Below, in pieces: positions 25,359-29,810 of a stretch of DNA of 29,810 nucleotides. The notes beneath the pieces are model-generated. The model was given only the letters and a program-made list of their open reading frames with translations. It did not search any database and had not been told where the DNA came from. This DNA is from an uncultured Mogibacterium sp. (GTDB lineage Bacteria > Bacillota > Clostridia > Peptostreptococcales > Anaerovoracaceae): the NCBI RefSeq assembly GCF_938041965.1, contig NZ_CALISE010000027.1, forward strand, positions 1 through 29,810, written 5' to 3'. The position numbers were made by a program, and so were the translations under genes. Numbering within the stretch: position 1 is the first letter of the stretch; each line of letters starts with the position of its first letter.

Positions 25359-26003
25359 ATGTATAATACAGCTTTAATTATCCTATCATTTGTTGAAAAG
25401 ATAGATATATCACATTTAAATGCTATCTCAAGTATTAGCGACTACATTATTTGTGCAGATGGCGGTGTAGATATAGCGAAGACATATGGCATAAGGCCAG
25501 ACTGCGTAATCGGGGATTTCGATTCCACCATTAATAGCAACCGTCTTGATTGCCTTTATATCACACTACCTTCTGAAAAGGATCTCACTGATACTGAAGC
25601 TGCTATCAATCACGCAATCGAACTGGGTATTCGGGATATAACAGTATATGGTGGAATAGGCGGCAGGCTAGATCATACGCTTGGTAATGTAGGTCTACTT
25701 GAAAAATATCTTGGAAAACTCGATCACCTCGAATTCATGGATGAAAAAAATTCTATGCAGCTACTTGATGGTGAAACATGCAGTTCCACGATTCTCGCAC
25801 CCGTATCTACCTACAGATTCTTTTCGCTTGTATCATTAGATTCAGCCGCTGATGGGGTTTCAATCACCGGGGCTAAATATAACCTCGATAACGCCTCAAT
25901 ATCTCGAGCATCGACACTTTGTATTTCAAATGAGATTATTCTTAAGCAGGCTCATATTTCTGTACATAGTGGCAAGGTTCTCTTAATACGTTCTGCAGAC
26001 TAG
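25359..26003 (+). CDS. thiN: Thiamine pyrophosphokinase
   Basis: 214 residues. Converts thiamine to thiamine pyrophosphate with ATP. The catalytic-domain motifs are clear: CADGGVDIAKTYGIRPDCVIGDFDS (about 32-56), PSEKDLTDTEAA and GGIGGRLDHTLGNV. The C-terminal third matches the vitamin B1-binding domain (QLLDGETCS...FFSLVSLDSAADGVSITGAKYNLDNA). AGGAG lies five bases before the ATG. Single gene with its own promoter and a strong shared terminator. Confidence 0.95.
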   Translation: MYNTALIILSFVEKIDISHLNAISSISDYIICADGGVDIAKTYGIRPDCVIGDFDSTINSNRLDCLYITLPSEKDLTDTEAAINHAIELGIRDITVYGGIGGRLDHTLGNVGLLEKYLGKLDHLEFMDEKNSMQLLDGETCSSTILAPVSTYRFFSLVSLDSAADGVSITGAKYNLDNASISRASTLCISNEIILKQAHISVHSGKVLLIRSAD

Positions 26004-26103
26004 TTTTAGATGATACTTCTAACCTAAACACATATTAATGTTACAAATATATGAGTTCGGCCAATACTTTTCCAGCAATAAATATAAATCAATTATTTAT
26101 GAC

Positions 26104-26136
26104 AAAAGGTCACTGCAGCGAAGCAGTGACCTTTTT
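26104..26136. terminator. Bidirectional terminator between thiN and pheT
   Basis: aaaaggtcactgc (26104-26116) and gcagtgacctttt (26123-26135) form a perfect 13-bp stem around agcgaa. The plus strand ends in TTTTT and the minus strand in TTTTG, so both convergent genes can terminate here. Confidence 0.88.
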
Positions 26137-26174
26137 AATATAAACCGCATGTCTAGTTCGTAATCATCACCCGA

Positions 26175-28601
26175 TTACTCTTCTCTGAGAGTAACGCCAG
26201 TCTTCTTGGCAAGTACAGTTAAGATATTCTTAGTCTTCTTCTCAATCTGCTTAGCAGTCATAGTACTATCATCATTTCCAAGCTTAATACGAATCATGAT
26301 GGATTTCTTGCCTTCTGGGATTTGAGATCCTCTGTATTCTTCTATGAAGCTAACTTCCTTAGCCATATATTTGATTGCTTCATATATATCTTCCCATTTG
26401 ACATCTTCATCTGCTAAAAGCGATAAATCTTCCTCTACAAGCGGGAATTGTGGCAAATGCTCAAATTCATTAGTTCTTGATGTAAATGGAACCAGCTTCT
26501 TAACATCTAGCTCAAATACAGCAGCACTAGCTTTCTTTACACCTGCATCAGAAAGTGTAGCAACTGAAACCAGGCCAAGCGATCCAACAATCTCTTTATC
26601 ATCATTTAGGATATTAAGGTATACTTCCGAATCGGCCCAAGATGGTTTCTCGACTTGCTTAAACTGATATCCATTCATATGACAGTATCTTGGCAGGGAC
26701 TCCACTACTCCCTTCGCATCAAAGAATAAAGATTTTGCATCCTTGCCAACTACTGCACCTGTAAGCATAAGCTTGTGTATTGGTAGTGTTTCATCTTCTG
26801 ATGACGGGTGGAATTCACCCTTTTCAAATACTTCAGCAACCTCGAAAATCTTAAATTCATCGTAATACCTAAGGTTCTTTACGACAGCTTCAAGAGCGCC
26901 AGGTACTAATGACTGTCTCAAAGTTGCTAGCTCTGGAGCCGGAGGTGTCGCTAGTCTAACTCCCTTTGCCATATCAATCTTTGCGGCTTTTATATACTTC
27001 TCATCAATCCAAGGATAAGTAAATATCTCGTTGAAACCACATCTAAATGCAAGATGCTCTCTGAGATGTCTGTTAAGATCCATTTCAATTTGATGAACTG
27101 CATTTTCAAAATTAACAGGTAGTGGCTTTGCTTCAAAATTTTCGTAACCAACCAGCCTTGCAATCTCACCAAGCACATCATCTCTCATCGAGATATCGCC
27201 TGTTGAACGCCATGTAGGTGCTACGGTATGAAATACGCCATTTTTGAATTCAACATCAAAGCCTAAACGACCCAAAGTATCTGATATTTCATTATCATCC
27301 AGGACTTTTCCAAGTCTAGTATCAAGAAAAGCTTTCGTCACATCAACTTCAGCCCTCTTGGTTTCTACTGGATTTACATCTTTGAAGGCAGTGAATTCAG
27401 CCTCAGGGAATATTTCCTTAAATAGCTTAACCCCAAGAGCGAGTCCCTGATAGACCCTCTGTGTATCGATTCCTTTCTCATACCTAATTGAAGCATCTGT
27501 CTTCTCATCAAAACGTTTTCCTGTATTTCTGATAGCCCCTGCTGTAAAATTGGCCACCTCAAGCACAACATCAACTGTATCATCAAGTATAGAATCCTTC
27601 TTGCCACCCCTGATTCCTGCGAGCGCAATAGGTACTTCAACATCACAAATTACCAGATCTTCAGGAGTAAGATCAATATTTTCTCCATCGAGAAGTTCCA
27701 GTTTCTCATCTACCTTAGCGTTTCGTACGATAATCTTCTCACCCGTAACGTGAGTTCTATCAAATGCATGTGTTGGCTGTCCGACACTGAGCATTATGTA
27801 GTTAGTTATATCAACAATAGCATTGATTGGTCTCATACCGCCGTTTATAATAGCGGTTTTCATCCATAGAGGCGAATCTTTTACAGATAAGTTCCTAATC
27901 TCCAGGCAAGCATATCTATAGCATTTTTCAGTACAGTCTATTTCAACTTCATATTCCCGTAGCCCTTCCGGTACAACAAGTTCATCAAGAGGCCTCAAAG
28001 GGAGTTTGTAAATTGCGGCTAGTTCCCTTGCAATCCCATAGTGCCCCCATAAATCAGGTCTATTGGTAAGCGATTTATTATCAATCTCAAGAACAGTATC
28101 GTTCATACCAATAACATCTGCTATGTTCTGTCCAGGAGTTGCATCAATGTCTCCGAGGTCAACAATTACAGTAGGATCATCTGCATGATATAGATCTTCA
28201 AGATAAACCTCCTCGGCTCCGCAGATCATACCATACGAAACTACTCCACGCATCTTCGTCTCCTTGATCTTCATGAGCTCACTTTCACCATGCCAGTAAA
28301 CCTCTGCACCGGGCTTAGATACAACAACCTTTTCGCCTTCGTACAAATTTGACCCTCCACATACAATCTGTACATCCTCGGATTCACCTATATCTACCAT
28401 ACAAATTCTGAGTTTATCTGCATTAGGATGAGCATTTACTGCAGTAATCTTTCCAACGACAATGTCGTGGAACTTTTCAGCAGTATCAACAACATCTTCA
28501 ACCTCTACAGTTCTCATGGTTAAATCGTATGCAATCTGAGAATTCGTCAATTCCGCAGGTATGTCTATATATTTTTTTACCCAATTTAGTGATACTTTCA
28601 T
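26175..28601 (-). CDS. pheT: Phenylalanyl-tRNA synthetase beta subunit
   Basis: 808 residues, normal for PheT. With PheS it forms the heterotetramer that charges tRNA-Phe; the beta subunit carries tRNA binding and editing. Domains in order: an N-terminal OB tRNA-binding module (about 40-150, VVGKITAVNAHPNADKLRICMVDIG), the B3/B4 editing domain (about 210-380), B5 (about 405-475), the catalytic-like core, and a C-terminal anticodon-binding domain (FPLVEEDLSLLADEDV to the end). AGGAGGG lies five bases before the ATG and overlaps the pheS stop, so the pair is co-translated. Confidence 0.98.
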   Translation of the reverse strand: MKVSLNWVKKYIDIPAELTNSQIAYDLTMRTVEVEDVVDTAEKFHDIVVGKITAVNAHPNADKLRICMVDIGESEDVQIVCGGSNLYEGEKVVVSKPGAEVYWHGESELMKIKETKMRGVVSYGMICGAEEVYLEDLYHADDPTVIVDLGDIDATPGQNIADVIGMNDTVLEIDNKSLTNRPDLWGHYGIARELAAIYKLPLRPLDELVVPEGLREYEVEIDCTEKCYRYACLEIRNLSVKDSPLWMKTAIINGGMRPINAIVDITNYIMLSVGQPTHAFDRTHVTGEKIIVRNAKVDEKLELLDGENIDLTPEDLVICDVEVPIALAGIRGGKKDSILDDTVDVVLEVANFTAGAIRNTGKRFDEKTDASIRYEKGIDTQRVYQGLALGVKLFKEIFPEAEFTAFKDVNPVETKRAEVDVTKAFLDTRLGKVLDDNEISDTLGRLGFDVEFKNGVFHTVAPTWRSTGDISMRDDVLGEIARLVGYENFEAKPLPVNFENAVHQIEMDLNRHLREHLAFRCGFNEIFTYPWIDEKYIKAAKIDMAKGVRLATPPAPELATLRQSLVPGALEAVVKNLRYYDEFKIFEVAEVFEKGEFHPSSEDETLPIHKLMLTGAVVGKDAKSLFFDAKGVVESLPRYCHMNGYQFKQVEKPSWADSEVYLNILNDDKEIVGSLGLVSVATLSDAGVKKASAAVFELDVKKLVPFTSRTNEFEHLPQFPLVEEDLSLLADEDVKWEDIYEAIKYMAKEVSFIEEYRGSQIPEGKKSIMIRIKLGNDDSTMTAKQIEKKTKNILTVLAKKTGVTLREE

Positions 28602-28610
28602 AATGCCCTC

Positions 28611-29648
28611 CTATTTGAACTGCTCTAAGAATCTAAGGTCAGCACTATGGAAAAGTCTAACATCATCTACTCCGTAGCGCATCATAACAAGTCTATCTAG
28701 ACCAATGTTGGTGTAGAAACCAGTCCACACATCAGGGTCGAGGTTAGCAGCCCTAAGAACATTTGGATGAATAACACCACCTGGCATAACTTCAATCCAT
28801 CCATTCTGATTACACACTCTACAGCCCTTACCACCGCATACGAGGCATTCCATATCGATTTCATATCCAGGTTCAGTAAATGGGAAGAAGCCTTCGCGCA
28901 TACGCACGTTTATCTTCCTGCCAAATACCTTTTCAAGAATAGTCTCTATCATTACCTTTCCTGATGAGAAAGATAAGTCTTTATCTACAATCAGAGCCTC
29001 ATACTGGAAAAAAGCCCTTTCATGTCTAGCATCTGTATTTTCATTTCTATATACACGACCAGGGTAAACAAATCTAGTTGGTGCGCCAACTTCAAGCAAG
29101 CGTCTAACTGAAGCTCCAGTTAGATGAGGTCTAAGACAAAGTCTATCTGTTCCGCTCTTGTTCTCCGTACCTTCAATCCAGTATGTGTCCATCATCTGTC
29201 TTGCAGGGTGATCTGCAGGAAAATTCAAGTTATCAAAAGCATACTTCTCACTACTAATATCATTCTCGCTAAAGATCTCAAAGCCCAAGGAGAGAAAGGC
29301 ATCGTTAAGATCGTAGCACATCTGGGTGATTGGATGAAGCGCACCGCTCTTTATAGGTGTGCCAGGTAAAGTAAGATCTATTTTCTCATCTACAGCTGAT
29401 TTTGATGCGACGAGTTCTTCTTCTCTCTCACTAATCTTTTCTGCAAAGAAATTTTTAATTTCATTTGCCTTCATTCCAACTGATTTTCTCATCTCTGGTT
29501 CAAGCTTCCCAAGGTTCTTGAGTACGTCAGTTAACGCCCCTTTTTTTCCTGTAAGCTCTCTACGAACATCTTGTAAAGCTTCAACACTTTCAGCATTTGC
29601 AATACGCAAAAGCCCATTTTCACGTATTTCTTCTAATCTACTATGCAT
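28611..29648 (-). CDS. pheS: Phenylalanyl-tRNA synthetase alpha subunit
   Basis: 345 residues. Catalytic subunit of the class II synthetase. An N-terminal coiled coil (about 1-85) precedes the catalytic domain with HPITQMCYDLNDAFLSLGF, motif 2 TDARHERAFFQYEALIVD, a Cys cluster CLVCGGKGCRVC found in many bacterial PheS proteins, and motif 3 GLDRLVMMRYGVDDVR. GGAGG lies nine bases before the ATG. It starts the pheS-pheT operon; the upstream leader runs to the window edge. Confidence 0.98.
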   Translation of the reverse strand: MHSRLEEIRENGLLRIANAESVEALQDVRRELTGKKGALTDVLKNLGKLEPEMRKSVGMKANEIKNFFAEKISEREEELVASKSAVDEKIDLTLPGTPIKSGALHPITQMCYDLNDAFLSLGFEIFSENDISSEKYAFDNLNFPADHPARQMMDTYWIEGTENKSGTDRLCLRPHLTGASVRRLLEVGAPTRFVYPGRVYRNENTDARHERAFFQYEALIVDKDLSFSSGKVMIETILEKVFGRKINVRMREGFFPFTEPGYEIDMECLVCGGKGCRVCNQNGWIEVMPGGVIHPNVLRAANLDPDVWTGFYTNIGLDRLVMMRYGVDDVRLFHSADLRFLEQFK

Positions 29649-29792
29649 AACTTAAGCCCTCCTTGTAAGCATGCTATCTTAAAAATATACCCAAATATCT
29701 TATCATTTTTTGTTATTTTATTCAACAAGACTGAAAACCTCATTTCGTACAATATGTGTAGCTTTACAATAGATGTGAGACCTCAAGGGTAG

Positions 29793-29810
29793 AAAAAAGC
29801 GATTGAGTCC
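29793..29810 (-). terminator. Probable 3' half of a terminator/attenuator in the pheS leader, cut by the window edge
   Basis: On the minus strand the window begins GGACTCAATCGC followed by six T residues, about 145 bases upstream of pheS. This is what the downstream arm of an intrinsic terminator looks like; its partner arm would lie beyond 29810. It could end an upstream gene or be the regulatory terminator of a T-box leader, which often controls pheST in firmicutes. Only one arm is visible. Confidence 0.35.

Noticed and set aside
26344..29655. Several plus-strand frames of 60-110 codons within pheT and pheS
   Set aside because: All are antisense shadows of the synthetase genes, Ser/Leu-rich and without ribosome binding sites.

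Overview
The window looks like the chromosome of a low-GC Gram-positive bacterium (Bacillota, most likely class Clostridia). The evidence is the firmicute-type neighbourhoods argR-recN, comEC-holA, ruvCAB-queA-tgt and pheS-pheT, the strong AGGAGG-type ribosome binding sites, and RlmD, ThiN and ComEC proteins typical of anaerobic Gram-positives. I cannot name the genus from sequence alone.

There are two compartments. Positions 1 to about 9400 are clearly AT-richer and look like accessory (horizontally acquired) DNA. They hold a tightly overlapping minus-strand operon for two exporter-fold ABC half-transporters followed by a complete ECF-type transporter (fused dual ATPase, T component, Trep_Strep-like S component). 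Upstream of it lie an unrecognised gene and a TetR-family regulator. A 24-bp palindrome in front of the ABC genes recurs, with 20 of 24 bases identical, between the -35 and -10 boxes of the tetR promoter, so one repressor probably controls itself and the transporter set. A separate unrecognised gene with a probable zinc-binding N-terminus follows, with its own palindrome upstream. The compartment abuts the 3' end of rlmD, a gene known as an integration site for mobile elements in streptococci. That junction carries a perfect 16-bp hairpin and an in-frame, amber-interrupted continuation of the rlmD frame.

From 9418 to the end the window is ordinary core genome. A minus-strand cluster runs ruvC-ruvA-ruvB-queA-tgt-rlmD (Holliday-junction processing, queuosine tRNA modification, 23S rRNA methylation). 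Divergent from it are argR and recN on the plus strand, closed by a terminator. Then comEC-holA (DNA uptake; polymerase III delta subunit) run on the minus strand. A large plus-strand class A penicillin-binding protein has a repeat-bearing cytoplasmic tail and an Asn-Gln-Gly-rich C-terminus. A DUF975-like membrane protein (minus), thiN (plus), a bidirectional terminator, and pheS-pheT (minus) follow. The right edge appears to cut the 3' half of a terminator or attenuator belonging to the pheS leader.

No tRNA, rRNA, CRISPR array, intact transposase or integrase is visible. The most interesting material is the TetR-controlled ECF/ABC cassette and the rlmD junction.
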